Shown here one piece after another: positions 53,634 to 63,081 of a DNA stretch of 64,000 nucleotides. Source of the DNA: an uncultured Clostridia bacterium (lineage in GTDB: Bacteria; Bacillota; Clostridia; TANB77; CAG-508); contig CAKPKP010000004.1 of assembly GCA_934167495.1 (NCBI GenBank), positions 62,001-126,000 on the forward strand. The letters are read 5' to 3'. Numbering within the stretch: position 1 is the stretch's first letter; each line of letters begins with the position of its first letter. Both the position numbers and the translations under genes were made by a program. The notes below the pieces were generated by a model, which was not told the DNA's origin, did not search any database, and saw only the letters and a program-made list of their open reading frames with translations.

Positions 53634-54647
53634 TTATTTTAATTCAAATATAATATTTGCCTTGCCTTTACTTACATTAATATTTGCTATTGCTCCATTT
53701 ATAATTGTCATAGATGGTCCTTTATGTGAAATATCTGCATCATATATTATTGGAATATTAAGTTTTGAAATTACACTATCTTTTAAGCAATTTTCCATAT
53801 CATAACCATAGCAAGATGTTTCTATTCCATTTCTTCCAAATATAATTGCTTTTGCATATTTAAAATATTCCATTTCATTTAACTTCCATAAAGTACGTAT
53901 TAACTCTTCTTTAGATAATTCACAATTATCTAAACAAATAATTATTCCATCATTTTTATATTTTTCATTAAATTCTTTCATTCCGTCATATTTTGTACCT
54001 GCAAGTTCTGATATTATATCTAAACATCCAGCAATTATTCTACCTTTTACATTAATATCTTCATTTTGTAATACTTTCCAGCAAACTTTATCTGTTAAAT
54101 TATACCCTTCTAGTCCAGTAATTCTTTCTGCTCTAATATTTTCATATAGTTCATAATTCTCTTGGTTTATAATATCTCCTTCTAATATTTTCAAATTATC
54201 TTTTAAACTTATATGATAATCTTGCATTCCAAAAGATTTAAAATTATTTCCATATATTGTAGCAATATCATATTTTGTAGTTATTGGAAATAATATTGAT
54301 GTTGGATCTGAAAAACCTTCAACCCATTTAGGATTCTCCATCAAGCTTTCAAAATTGATATATGGTAATATTTCCACCATGAAATCTCCGCCAGAAGCAC
54401 ATAAAATTAACTTCATTTCTTTTTCTTCAAACATTTCATTAAATTCATTTGCTCTTGATACTGCATTACTACTTCTTCCTAAATTTGAGTTATATATATT
54501 TTCTGAAAGTTTTACTCTGTATCCTAAATTTTCTAGATTCTTCTTTGCATTTTTTATTCTATTATTTGATTGTTCACAATCTGAACCATCTGATGGTGCT
54601 GGAACACCTATATAATCATTTTTATTTAAAAATTGTGGATATATCAT
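53634..54647 (-). CDS. LD-carboxypeptidase (MccF-like, peptidase S66)
   Basis: A 337-residue serine peptidase of the S66 family. The N-terminus has IGVPAPSDGSD, the nucleophile region KLILCASGGDFMVEILPYI stands where the usual GxGG/S motif lies, then WVEGFSDPTSILFPI, and the C-terminal part has LDNCELSKEEL and DADISHKGPSMTIINGA with the active His. Family members trim peptidoglycan tetrapeptides or inactivate microcin C-like antibiotics; which applies is not clear. It is 16 nt downstream of the dCMP deaminase gene. Confidence 0.88.
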   Translation of the reverse strand: MIYPQFLNKNDYIGVPAPSDGSDCEQSNNRIKNAKKNLENLGYRVKLSENIYNSNLGRSSNAVSRANEFNEMFEEKEMKLILCASGGDFMVEILPYINFESLMENPKWVEGFSDPTSILFPITTKYDIATIYGNNFKSFGMQDYHISLKDNLKILEGDIINQENYELYENIRAERITGLEGYNLTDKVCWKVLQNEDINVKGRIIAGCLDIISELAGTKYDGMKEFNEKYKNDGIIICLDNCELSKEELIRTLWKLNEMEYFKYAKAIIFGRNGIETSCYGYDMENCLKDSVISKLNIPIIYDADISHKGPSMTIINGAIANINVSKGKANIIFELK

Positions 54648-54663
54648 TTTTTTCCTCTCTTTA

Positions 54664-55137
54664 TTAAATTAATGTATCATCATTTTCAATCCATTTTTGA
54701 ACCAATTCTATTCTATATTCTTTTTTTGTATCTCTCATTACAACTTTTTCTATACCTGCATTTATTATCATTCTCTTACATAAAGTACAAGGTTCATTAT
54801 CTGTTACGTATTCTCCGTTTCTCTTGTTGACACCTACTAAATATAAAGTAGAACCTAACATATCTCTTCTATTTGCACTTATTATTGCGTTTTGTTCACT
54901 ATGAACAGATCTACATATTTCATATCCAGAACCACTTGGCATATTACTTTCTTTTCTTCTACATACTCCTAAGTCTAAACAATTTTTTCTTCCTCTTGGA
55001 GCACCGGTATATCCTGTTGAAATTATTTCATCATTTTTTACGATTACACTTCCATAATTATTTCTTAAACACGTTCCTCTTTCGCATACCATTTCTGCTA
55101 TATCTAAATAATAATTAATTTTATCTACTCTTTCCAT
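54664..55137 (-). CDS. Deoxycytidylate deaminase (ComEB-like)
   Basis: A 157-residue zinc deaminase. The zinc ligands and catalytic Glu are in VHSEQNAIISANRRD and EPCTLCKRMIINAGI; the N-terminal RGTCLRNNYGSVIVKNDEII and TGYTGAPRGRKNCLDLG match dCMP deaminases, which supply dUMP for thymidylate synthesis. In Bacillus the orthologue is comEB, but it is not in a competence operon here. Full length, with a good start. Confidence 0.93.
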   Translation of the reverse strand: MERVDKINYYLDIAEMVCERGTCLRNNYGSVIVKNDEIISTGYTGAPRGRKNCLDLGVCRRKESNMPSGSGYEICRSVHSEQNAIISANRRDMLGSTLYLVGVNKRNGEYVTDNEPCTLCKRMIINAGIEKVVMRDTKKEYRIELVQKWIENDDTLI

Positions 55138-55343
55138 AGAAACCTCTTTTTATTTTAAATTACTTTGCAAATAAATATATCATAAAAGTTTGTTTATTTC
55201 AATTTTTTATTAAAAAAAGCAAATAACTTTAATTATAAATTGTTAAGATAAAGTAAACACATTTAAACTTACTCCTCTTGTGGAATTTATCATTAAAGTT
55301 ACTTGCTTTTTATACATAAGCTATCTAATTTTATTCTAATTAT

Positions 55344-55820
55344 TTATAAAGAATCTATCCAATTATCTATGTCTTTTTCTGATGTAACAAGCTTGTCGCT
55401 ATAGCTTTCAAACACAATATTCATACCTTCTTCAACATTTGAATTTGGACATAAACTCTTTATTTCTTTAAATGTTTTTCCAAGCCAACCTGCATTAGTT
55501 GCAAAAGGTTTTATTGTTTTTCCTTTTAAATCATTTTGTGTTAAAAATGTTCTTATTGCTGGAACTGGTCTATACCACCATACTGGAGTTCCAAGTATTA
55601 TTTCATCATATTTACTTAAGTCAATATTGATGTCTTCTATTTCTGGTAAATGATTACTTGCTTCACTGTTTTGCTCGTCATCTACTACAGCTTGATAATC
55701 ATCAGAATATGGTATTTTTGTTTTTATTTCTAAAATATCACAATTTAATTTATCTTTAATTTTATTAGCTATTGTTCTTGTATTGTTTGTATATGAAAAA
55801 TATACTATTAGTTTATTCAT
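55344..55820 (-). CDS. Flavodoxin
   Basis: A 158-residue FMN-binding protein. The phosphate loop VYFSYTNNTRTIANKI is at residues 5-20, and the isoalloxazine loops lie in IILGTPVWWYRPVPAIRTFL and PFATNAGWLGKTFKEIKSL, as in the short flavodoxin-like family. It is the last gene of the dxs-merR-flavodoxin operon. A supply of electrons for the iron-sulfur enzymes IspG and IspH of the same isoprenoid pathway is possible, but equally it may be a stress flavodoxin under MerR control. Confidence 0.9.
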   Translation of the reverse strand: MNKLIVYFSYTNNTRTIANKIKDKLNCDILEIKTKIPYSDDYQAVVDDEQNSEASNHLPEIEDINIDLSKYDEIILGTPVWWYRPVPAIRTFLTQNDLKGKTIKPFATNAGWLGKTFKEIKSLCPNSNVEEGMNIVFESYSDKLVTSEKDIDNWIDSL

Positions 55821-55838
55821 ATTAATGTCCTCCTATTT

Positions 55839-56222
55839 TTAATCTTCTTCCATAAAATCTTTTCTTTTTCCCGCTTCTATTTCATTATATAATCCTATTT
55901 TATAATCTAATTTTTCTAGTGTTTTTCTTATTTCTTCTTGCTTTTTCATTAAAACTTCTCTTTGCTCTAATAACAATTCTTTTCTTTTTGAAACCGTATT
56001 TTTTCCTTGTTTAAATAAATCCATATAAGTAATTAAAACTTCTACAGGCATTCCAGCAGATCTCATACATTTTATAAATTCTATCCATTTACATGATTTT
56101 TCATCAAAGTTCCTTATTCCAGATTTTGTTCTTGGAACTTCAGGTAATAATCCTATTTTTTCGTAGTATCTTAATGTATCTTGTGTTAAATTATATTTTT
56201 TACTTACTTCTGCTATTGTCAT
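55839..56222 (-). CDS. MerR family transcriptional regulator
   Basis: A 127-residue activator-type regulator. The N-terminal winged helix reads TIAEVSKKYNLTQDTLRYYEKIGLLPEV and SGIRNFDEKSCKWIEFIKCM, a textbook MerR DNA-binding domain; the rest is a dimer coiled coil (LLEQREVLMKKQEEIRKTLE) with no cysteine-rich metal site. It belongs to the AdhR/NmlR-like branch by appearance. It lies between dxs and the flavodoxin gene, and a matching operator is present in the dxs promoter (58048-58067), so it probably controls its own operon. Confidence 0.93.
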   Translation of the reverse strand: MTIAEVSKKYNLTQDTLRYYEKIGLLPEVPRTKSGIRNFDEKSCKWIEFIKCMRSAGMPVEVLITYMDLFKQGKNTVSKRKELLLEQREVLMKKQEEIRKTLEKLDYKIGLYNEIEAGKRKDFMEED

Positions 56223-56236
56223 TATTTTTACCCCTT

Positions 56237-58009
56237 CTATTTTAATAATTCTTCTACACTTTTTTCTATTTTTTCTGGAGTTAAACCTAAATTTTCTAAC
56301 AACTCATTTGGATCATATCTATCATAAAATTCTTTATTCATTCCAAGATTTTTTACTTTTATATTATCTAATCCATAAAAATTAGAAATCATTTCGCCAA
56401 ATCCTCCACTAACAATTCCATCTTCTAAAGTAATTATTAATTCATGATTTGCTTTTAAACTATCTAATTTTTCTTTATCTACACCTGTTAAAAATCTTGG
56501 ATTTATTAAAGTTGGTTTAAAGCCTAATTTTTCTTCTATTAACTTTACAGCTTTTTCTCCTATTTGATAAAAATCTCCTGCTGGTATTATTGCAACTTTT
56601 TCTCCAAGTTGTTCTATTTTATATTTATTAATACTGTTTGTATAATCTGTTTCAGTATCTCTTTCATCATCAATAACACCATTTCCAGGAATTAATATCA
56701 TTACTGGATGCTCTTTTTGCTCAATAGACCAGTTAAGCATTGTCATATATTCTTTTTTATTTGTTGGAGCTAATATTACTAAATTAGGTATGTTTTTAAA
56801 TGCAGATATTGCAAATATTCCTAAATGTGTTACATCGTTTAAACCTGTAACAGATGTATACCCTAATAGTATTGTAGCAGGATTATTATTTATACACAAA
56901 TCCTGTGACACTTGATCATATGTTCTTTGAATAAATGTTGCATTTGTTCCAAATACTGGTTTTCCTCCGTTTTTAGCAATTCCAGAAATCATGGCTACTG
57001 CATGTTCTTCAGCTATACCTACATCTACAAATTGTTTGCCTGCCTTTTCTCTTTTTTCTTTAGTGAATCCAAAACTAGTTGGAACACCTGCTGCAACTGC
57101 AACTACTGTTTTGTCATTTTGCATTTTTTCTAATAATAAATCAGATGTTAAACTTAAATAATTTTCCCCATTACCAAAATCAATTGATGGGATTCCAGTA
57201 TCTTTGTTAAAAGGTAATGCCCAATGCCAATTTTCTTTATTTTCTTCTGCTAATTTATATCCTTTTCCTTTTTGAGTATTTATATGAACAACTATTGGAT
57301 GATCAATATCTTTTACTTTTTTAAATACTTCTATTAATTTTTCTATGTTGTTTCCTTCTTTTTCATAAATATAATCTAATCCCATAGCAGTAAATATATT
57401 TGTTTTTGCGACTCCATTTCCATCTCTTAATTCTTTTAAATTTTTATATAATCCACCATGATTTTCAGCAATAGATTGTTGATTATCATTAACTACAATA
57501 ATAAAATTTGAGTTTAATTCTGAGCCTGCAAAGTCAAGTCCTTCTAGTGCTTCTCCTCCACTTAAAGATCCATCTCCTATTACTGCTATAATATTTTCTT
57601 TATCTTCTTTTAAATCTCTAGCTTTAGCAAGTCCACTAGCTAGTGATATAGATGTTGAAGTATGTCCTATTGTAAAGAAATCGTGTTCTGATTCTTCAGG
57701 ATTTGAATATCCTGATACATCATGAAAATGTTCTTCTTCAATATATCCGGCTTTTCTTCCTGTTAACATTTTATGAGGATATGTTTGATGTGACACATCA
57801 AATACAAATTTATCTACAGGAGAATTAAAAACATAATGTAAAGCAATTGTTGCTTCTACAAAACCAAAATTTGGTCCAAAATGTCCTCCTATTTTTGTTA
57901 ATCTATTAAATAATCCCTCTCTTATTTCCTCTGCTAAGGTGTTTAATTCCTCCATAGATAATTCTTTTAAATCTTTAGGTTCATTAATTTTATTTAAAAC
58001 TTTTAACAT
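56237..58009 (-). CDS. dxs: 1-deoxy-D-xylulose-5-phosphate synthase, somewhat divergent
   Basis: A 590-residue thiamine-diphosphate enzyme that joins pyruvate and glyceraldehyde-3-phosphate, the first step of the non-mevalonate isoprenoid pathway. Marks are KIGGHFGPNFGFVEATIALHY, FDVSHQTYPHKMLTGRK, the cofactor motif IGDGSLSGGEALEGLDFAG and the transketolase central part VDVGIAEEHAVAMISGIAK. It is 30-40 residues shorter than most Dxs proteins and has VSHQT where VGHQA is usual, so it is a divergent copy. A second, housekeeping dxs may exist elsewhere. First gene of a MerR-controlled operon. Confidence 0.9.
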   Translation of the reverse strand: MLKVLNKINEPKDLKELSMEELNTLAEEIREGLFNRLTKIGGHFGPNFGFVEATIALHYVFNSPVDKFVFDVSHQTYPHKMLTGRKAGYIEEEHFHDVSGYSNPEESEHDFFTIGHTSTSISLASGLAKARDLKEDKENIIAVIGDGSLSGGEALEGLDFAGSELNSNFIIVVNDNQQSIAENHGGLYKNLKELRDGNGVAKTNIFTAMGLDYIYEKEGNNIEKLIEVFKKVKDIDHPIVVHINTQKGKGYKLAEENKENWHWALPFNKDTGIPSIDFGNGENYLSLTSDLLLEKMQNDKTVVAVAAGVPTSFGFTKEKREKAGKQFVDVGIAEEHAVAMISGIAKNGGKPVFGTNATFIQRTYDQVSQDLCINNNPATILLGYTSVTGLNDVTHLGIFAISAFKNIPNLVILAPTNKKEYMTMLNWSIEQKEHPVMILIPGNGVIDDERDTETDYTNSINKYKIEQLGEKVAIIPAGDFYQIGEKAVKLIEEKLGFKPTLINPRFLTGVDKEKLDSLKANHELIITLEDGIVSGGFGEMISNFYGLDNIKVKNLGMNKEFYDRYDPNELLENLGLTPEKIEKSVEELLK

Positions 58010-58037
58010 TCTAATACCTCCCTATATATTTATAAAT

Positions 58038-58070
58038 ATTATATATCACTTAGAGTTAGCTCTAAGTCAA
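58038..58070 (-). promoter_or_regulatory. MerR-type promoter with operator in a long spacer
   Basis: Minus strand: TTGACT at 58065-58070 and TATATA (58040-58045, spacer 19 nt) or TATAAT (58038-58043, spacer 21 nt). The spacer is filled by the perfect palindrome ACTTAGAG-CTAA-CTCTAAGT (58048-58067). An overlong spacer with a dyad inside is the known signature of MerR-activated promoters. A merR gene is second in the operon. Confidence 0.85.
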
Positions 58071-58091
58071 TAGTTTTTTTATATTTTTTAG

Positions 58092-58148
58092 TAAATTTTC
58101 TGTGCAATGTAATATAATAGGAAAGTTGCATGACTTTACTATTATAAA
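58092..58148. repeat. Dispersed palindromic repeat, copy 7
   Basis: TAAATTTTCTGTGCAATGTA then TATAATAGGAAAGT..TGCATG..ACTTTACTATTATA. It lies between the dxs promoter and the DUF1653 terminator. Confidence 0.7.
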
Positions 58149-58154
58149 ATTAAT

Positions 58155-58199
58155 ATTGCCACTATGAACAATAATTACTCTATAATTCATAATGGCAAT
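58155..58199 (-). terminator. Terminator-like hairpin after the DUF1653 gene
   Basis: ATTGCCACTATGAA / TTCATAATGGCAAT (one mismatch) with a 17-nt loop; the T-run on the minus strand is modest. Confidence 0.6.
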
Positions 58200-58209
58200 T
58201 CCATTCCTA

Positions 58210-58470
58210 TTAAATTCCTTTAAAATTTTTTGCTTTGCTTTCTATTTCTTGTAATTCAAATCTATATTTTTGCTTAACATTTGGATATTTTTCATGATCA
58301 ACTTCACTTAAAAACATCTTAAGTGGTCTAATCCATAAACTTCCATCATCATATAATTTTCTGTAAATAACACATTTTTCTTTAGTTTCAGAATCGTTTG
58401 CTACATCAACTACTAAATAATAATCTCCTTTAAAATGCCTATAAACTCTATTAATTTTTAATTCTTCCAT
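58210..58470 (-). CDS. DUF1653 protein
   Basis: An 86-residue cytoplasmic protein with the family pattern NRVYRHFKGDYYLVVDVAND, CVIYRKLYDDGSLWIRPLKMF and the end KYRFELQEI. The function is not known; members are small beta proteins found widely in bacteria. Its start overlaps the end of the HAD phosphatase gene by 20 nt, which indicates coupled translation. Confidence 0.88.
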   Translation of the reverse strand: MEELKINRVYRHFKGDYYLVVDVANDSETKEKCVIYRKLYDDGSLWIRPLKMFLSEVDHEKYPNVKQKYRFELQEIESKAKNFKGI

Positions 58471-59194
58471 ATATATTTTCTCCTTCTTTATTTAATAAAT
58501 TTTCAACTATTTCAGAAACACTACTTACTTCATTTTTAGCAACTTTTTTTAAATCCTCTATAGACTCTTTCATACAATATCCATTAAACTTTTTAACCAT
58601 TTCTATATCACTATAGCCATCACCAACAGTAAAAACATTATTTTCACTAATGTTTAAATCTTGAACTATTTCCTCTATTGCCAATGATTTATCTGTTTCA
58701 TTTGATATGATTTCTATAGACTTTAAATTACTAACTAAATAAGAATTTATATATTTACTATATTTTTCTTTCATTCTACTATTTATTCTTATAGCATCAT
58801 TAGTTTCATTATATTTTACATGTATTTTAGTTAAATTTTGATGTTCAAAATCAACTCTGCTTTCAAGTTTATTACAACAAAAAATTTCAATTGCTTTCTC
58901 AAGCTCTAAATCTTTCTTTAATTCACTTACAATATCATTATTAATAACATAATTATGCATCACATTATCATGTGAATCTAATGTTGTAGCACCATGATTA
59001 ATTGTTAAATAATCATATTTTATATTATATAAACTTTTTTTATTATTAAAATCAAGATAACTTCTACCTGTTGCAATTATAAATATATTTTCTTTTTCTC
59101 TAAATAGTTCTATTGCTTTTTTGTTTTTTTCAATATCTTCATCATTTAAATAAAATGTTTGATCATAGTCACTAACAAGTATATTTTTTCCCAT
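58451..59194 (-). CDS. HAD superfamily hydrolase (Cof type)
   Basis: A 247-residue phosphatase. Motif I is ILVSDYDQTFYLND (first Asp is the nucleophile), motif II FIIATGRSYLDF, the C2-type cap is in the middle, and motif IV VFTVGDGYSDIEMVKKF binds magnesium. Cof-type enzymes remove phosphate from sugars and cofactors; the substrate here is unknown. It lies between a YdcF-like gene and the DUF1653 gene with short gaps. Confidence 0.92.
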   Translation of the reverse strand: MGKNILVSDYDQTFYLNDEDIEKNKKAIELFREKENIFIIATGRSYLDFNNKKSLYNIKYDYLTINHGATTLDSHDNVMHNYVINNDIVSELKKDLELEKAIEIFCCNKLESRVDFEHQNLTKIHVKYNETNDAIRINSRMKEKYSKYINSYLVSNLKSIEIISNETDKSLAIEEIVQDLNISENNVFTVGDGYSDIEMVKKFNGYCMKESIEDLKKVAKNEVSSVSEIVENLLNKEGENIYGRIKN

Positions 59195-59228
59195 ATTTTT
59201 CTTCCTTTCTATAATATATCAAAATTTC

Positions 59229-59900
59229 TTAAATATCTTGATTATTATCATTTGTAATATCTCCATTTCCACTTACAGGAATTGTATCTCCCAAATAAGT
59301 TGGTTTTGGTTTAAATATACATTTTACAAAATCTTTATCTCTTGCTAATATTTCTCTTAGTTCTCTGTAAGCTGCTCCTACATATTGTCTTGGATCAGCT
59401 CCTACTCCATAAGCTTCAATTCCTAATTGATTTGCAATATATAGTGCTCTATATAAATGATATTTCTGAGTAACTATAACTATTTTCTTTGCTTTAAAAA
59501 TATCTCTAGCTCTGTATATACTTTCATAAGTAGAAAATCCCGCATGATCCATAAAAATATTCTCTGATGGAATACCTTTTTCTATCGCATAATTTTTCAT
59601 TATATTCACTTCATCATATTCTTTTCTACCATGATCTCCACTCATTATTATTTTATCTGATACATTATTCTGATATAATTTAATTCCTTCTAATAATCTA
59701 TCTTCTAGCATAGGGCTGGGTTTATCTCCCCATATTCCAGCTCCCAAGATAATTATACAATCTACATCAGATAATTTTGCACAATTATTTTCGTTAATAA
59801 TCTGTTTACTTGTGGACTTTTTCACATATAAATTTATTCCTAATACAATTATTACTATTATAATAATGATTGTTATTCCATATTTTAATATTTTTTTCAT
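59229..59900 (-). CDS. YdcF/SanA-like DUF218 membrane protein
   Basis: A 223-residue protein with an N-terminal anchor (GITIIIIIVIIVLGINLYV) and an exposed DUF218 domain: DCIIILGAGIWGDKPSPMLEDRLLEGI, IIMSGDHGRKEYDE, MKNYAIEKGIPSENIFMDHAGFSTYES and IVTQKYHLYRALYIA. SanA-like members affect envelope permeability and vancomycin tolerance in E. coli; biochemical activity is not established. The tail is acidic and polar. Confidence 0.9.
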   Translation of the reverse strand: MKKILKYGITIIIIIVIIVLGINLYVKKSTSKQIINENNCAKLSDVDCIIILGAGIWGDKPSPMLEDRLLEGIKLYQNNVSDKIIMSGDHGRKEYDEVNIMKNYAIEKGIPSENIFMDHAGFSTYESIYRARDIFKAKKIVIVTQKYHLYRALYIANQLGIEAYGVGADPRQYVGAAYRELREILARDKDFVKCIFKPKPTYLGDTIPVSGNGDITNDNNQDI

Positions 59901-60033
59901 TTACTCTCCATATTCTTATATATAATCTTGAAACATTATCTTATTTAAAAATAACTATTATATACATCTCATAAATATTTAAAATAAGTTAGCAATATAA
60001 ATATTTTATATCATTTTTTTAGAAAAAAGTAAA

Positions 60034-60870
60034 TTATATTTTATCTATATCTATCCCTAATTTTCTATAATTGTCATTAATTTTAGTCATATCTCTATAT
60101 CTTCCTTTTGTTAGTTCACATCTATAATTTTCTTTTTCTATATTTTTATATTCGTCTTCTAACTCTTTTTCTATATCATATGGAACTTTTACAAATTGAA
60201 ATGATATCTCCGAATTATATTCTTTACTTCCATATTCCCCTTCAATAATTAAATAATATGCTTTAGTTGTTTCAAGCACATTACTATCTTTACTTTCATT
60301 TCTTATTACGTCAAATGAATTTCCTACACTTCCTACATTTATTAGTGTTTTATTATATATTTTATCCATATATGGATGATGAATATGCCCATATATTACA
60401 ACATCTGCAACTTTGTTAGATATTGTATATTCACTTGGCAAAAACATTTCATATTTTGTTTCTATATCATTAATATTTAAGACCGCTTTGTTATTTGCTT
60501 TGTTTGTTGCATGAAACAATCTAACTAAACTTCCACTCATATAGAATTCACAAGAAAATGGCAAATTTAGTAAATAATTTCTATCTTCTTCAGTAATTAA
60601 AGATTGATTCCATTTTATTCTTTTCTGTTCTTGTTCGGGTAGTTTTTCCAGATTTTCATGTTCTTTTGAAAAATATTGGTCTGTATTTCCTTGAATTACT
60701 ATATCACATTTTTCTTTTATTAGTTTTATACATTCTTTTGAGTGTATTCCTTTTGCAATTATATCTCCTAAACATATTATCTTATCAACATGTTTTTTGT
60801 TAATATCTTCAAATGTTGCTTTAAGTGCTTCTAAATTTCCATGTATATCTGAAATAATAGCTATTTTCAT
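60034..60870 (-). CDS. Metallophosphoesterase (YfcE/diadenosine-tetraphosphatase type)
   Basis: A 278-residue calcineurin-like phosphoesterase. Metal-binding motifs are IISDIHGNLEAL, IICLGDIIAKG, VIQGNTDQYFS (GNTD instead of GNHD) and VVIYGHIHHPYMDK. I start at the ATG at 60870, with GAGG 9-10 nt upstream; the ATG at 60879 is too close to that site. The substrate, perhaps a cyclic or dinucleotide, is unknown. The 284 nt upstream (60871-61154) hold no gene or clear signal. Confidence 0.88.
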   Translation of the reverse strand: MKIAIISDIHGNLEALKATFEDINKKHVDKIICLGDIIAKGIHSKECIKLIKEKCDIVIQGNTDQYFSKEHENLEKLPEQEQKRIKWNQSLITEEDRNYLLNLPFSCEFYMSGSLVRLFHATNKANNKAVLNINDIETKYEMFLPSEYTISNKVADVVIYGHIHHPYMDKIYNKTLINVGSVGNSFDVIRNESKDSNVLETTKAYYLIIEGEYGSKEYNSEISFQFVKVPYDIEKELEDEYKNIEKENYRCELTKGRYRDMTKINDNYRKLGIDIDKI

Positions 60871-61154
60871 ATAATCCATACCTCTTTTCTTGTTACTTAG
60901 TTTATATCACACCTTCATTAATTTTACAATGGAACCAGCAATATCTTCCAACATATTTATTACATATAATTCAGAATTTAGCATTTACTTTTTGACATTA
61001 TATTTGTATTAATTTGGTAAAATATATAATTTTAAAACAGTTTTTTAGAAAATCTTCACAGCATTTGCTTAGTTACCACAAAATTTTCACCTTAAAAAAA
61101 TAAGCATCAGCACATATCTACTGACACTTACCACTTAAGCAATTACTTTAACTT

Positions 61155-63014
61155 TTATTCTCCTAAATTTTGATGTTTTTCTTTACCAAATCTGCCTTTT
61201 GGTTCAAAAGTTATAATCTCTGAAACTATATTAAAATTAAGTATTACTTGTCTTGTTTTAGTTGTAGCACTGATACACACTCGACGTGGCTCGGACACCT
61301 TCTGTAGATAGTTTTCTCTAGCCTCGTATGATGACTGTTGATTTTTATTATTTTGAGTTTCCGAGATTTTCTCGGTAACTGAATTCATGTCCTCTTCACA
61401 CTTGATTTCGTTGCCACTTTTTAGGATAAAAGTTATTACTCTTGGATTTGCTTTTCCTTTGCTACCCTTTTCTCCTATTATAACTTTTTCTATCATTAAT
61501 TCAAAGACATCTTTATCAAAATTTGGCATAATTTCATTGTCCTTAAATAATGTTTTAAATTTGTTTAATCCTTGATTTAAACTCATTGAATCTTCTATTT
61601 CTAATTGTAAGTGTTCTTGCTCTTTTGTTATCTTATTGATTTTGTTTTGCAGTTTTGCTTTCTTTTCCTGTAATGTTTCTGTTGATATTGTTCCATTTAA
61701 GTTTAAATCAATTAATTTATCTATTTTTTCTTTTAAAATTTGTTTTTGTTCCTCTAGTCTTTTAATAGAACTTTCGTTACTTTCTTCTTGTATTATTTCT
61801 TCCATCTCATTTAAGAATGTTTGTATTAGTTCTTTGTTACTGTCGCATAGTAGTTTATAACTTTGTGTGAAAGCCTCTTCTATAATACTTTCTTTAATAG
61901 CTTTACAATGTGGGCAATTTTCTTTTCCGTGTTTTACAAATTCCATACAATGCCAAACTGTAATACTATTTTTAGTTCCAGAGTGCCAATTTCTTCTTGT
62001 TAATAAACTACCGCAAAAGCCACAATATAGTCTACTACTAAAAGGATATTTTCTACTAAAATTACCTTTTCTTCTGCCTGTGCCTCGTACTCCTCCTCGT
62101 TTTTGTAAAATTTCTTGTGCTTGATTAAACATTCTTTCAGATATAATCGGCTCATGATGTTCTTGCATATAATACATGTTTTCTTCTCCCATATTTACTA
62201 CTCTTCTATGAGATATTGGATCTGTTGTATATGTTTTCCCTTGTAAGACATCTCCTTTGTATTTTTCGTTTTTTAAGATACCTCTTATAGTTGATTCGTG
62301 CCATTTCTTTTTGCCTGTTGGAGTTCTGTATTTCATAGTTGTTAGCTCTTTTGCAATAGTTGTGCAACCTACTCCTTGGCAGTATCTTTCAAAAATATAT
62401 TTTACTATTTCTGCCTCTTCATAATTTACTGATATTTGCTTTGATTCTTTATCATATACATATCCTAGACATCCGTTATATCCAATTAGTTCTCCTCTTT
62501 TTAGTTTCATCTGCAAGCCTAATTTTACATGTGAAGAAATATTTTCGCTTTCTTGTTGTGCCATTGCACTTAATACTGTTAGCATTATTTCTCCAGATAT
62601 TTCTAAAGTATTAATTCTTTCTTCTTCAAAATAAATTGCAATTCCTTTTTCTTTTAATGCTCTTACATATTTTAATGTATCGACTGTGTTTCTTCCAAAT
62701 CTTGATATTGATTTTGTTATTATCATATCAAATTTGTTTTGTGTTGCATCTTGCATCATTTTCATGAAGCCATCCCTTTTATAGTCTAATGTTCCTGTTA
62801 TTCCTTCATCTGCATAAATGCCAACATATAGCCAATCACTATTGCTTTTTATTTTTTCTTCATAATACTTTAGTTGAGAATTATAACTGTTCAATTGTTC
62901 TTCTTTTTCTGTACTTACTCTTGCATAGGCACATACTCTTAAATTTCCTTTTATTTCTTCTCCTGTCGTTCTATTAATTCGACCTTTTTTCTTCTCTATA
63001 ACTTGTACTTTCAA
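61155..63014 (-). CDS. Large serine recombinase
   Basis: A 619-residue site-specific recombinase. The resolvase domain carries the nucleophile Ser34 in VCAYARVSTEKEEQL and ITKSISRFGRNTVDTLKYVR; the recombinase domain has GCTTIAKELTTMKYRTPTGKKKW; a zinc ribbon (CGFCGSLL to CPHC, about 334-382) is followed by a long coiled coil (about 405-480). It starts at a TTG preceded by GGAAGG at 6 nt spacing. Such proteins integrate and excise phages or Tn4451-like elements. No attachment site can be fixed in this window. Downstream genes look chromosomal, so the element probably extends to the right. Confidence 0.94.
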   Translation of the reverse strand: MKVQVIEKKKGRINRTTGEEIKGNLRVCAYARVSTEKEEQLNSYNSQLKYYEEKIKSNSDWLYVGIYADEGITGTLDYKRDGFMKMMQDATQNKFDMIITKSISRFGRNTVDTLKYVRALKEKGIAIYFEEERINTLEISGEIMLTVLSAMAQQESENISSHVKLGLQMKLKRGELIGYNGCLGYVYDKESKQISVNYEEAEIVKYIFERYCQGVGCTTIAKELTTMKYRTPTGKKKWHESTIRGILKNEKYKGDVLQGKTYTTDPISHRRVVNMGEENMYYMQEHHEPIISERMFNQAQEILQKRGGVRGTGRRKGNFSRKYPFSSRLYCGFCGSLLTRRNWHSGTKNSITVWHCMEFVKHGKENCPHCKAIKESIIEEAFTQSYKLLCDSNKELIQTFLNEMEEIIQEESNESSIKRLEEQKQILKEKIDKLIDLNLNGTISTETLQEKKAKLQNKINKITKEQEHLQLEIEDSMSLNQGLNKFKTLFKDNEIMPNFDKDVFELMIEKVIIGEKGSKGKANPRVITFILKSGNEIKCEEDMNSVTEKISETQNNKNQQSSYEARENYLQKVSEPRRVCISATTKTRQVILNFNIVSEIITFEPKGRFGKEKHQNLGE

Positions 63015-63081
63015 ATTTAACCTTCCTTTCTCAAGTTTAGAAAATCTTTATGTGCTTATTATACATCAAAATATTAATTTT

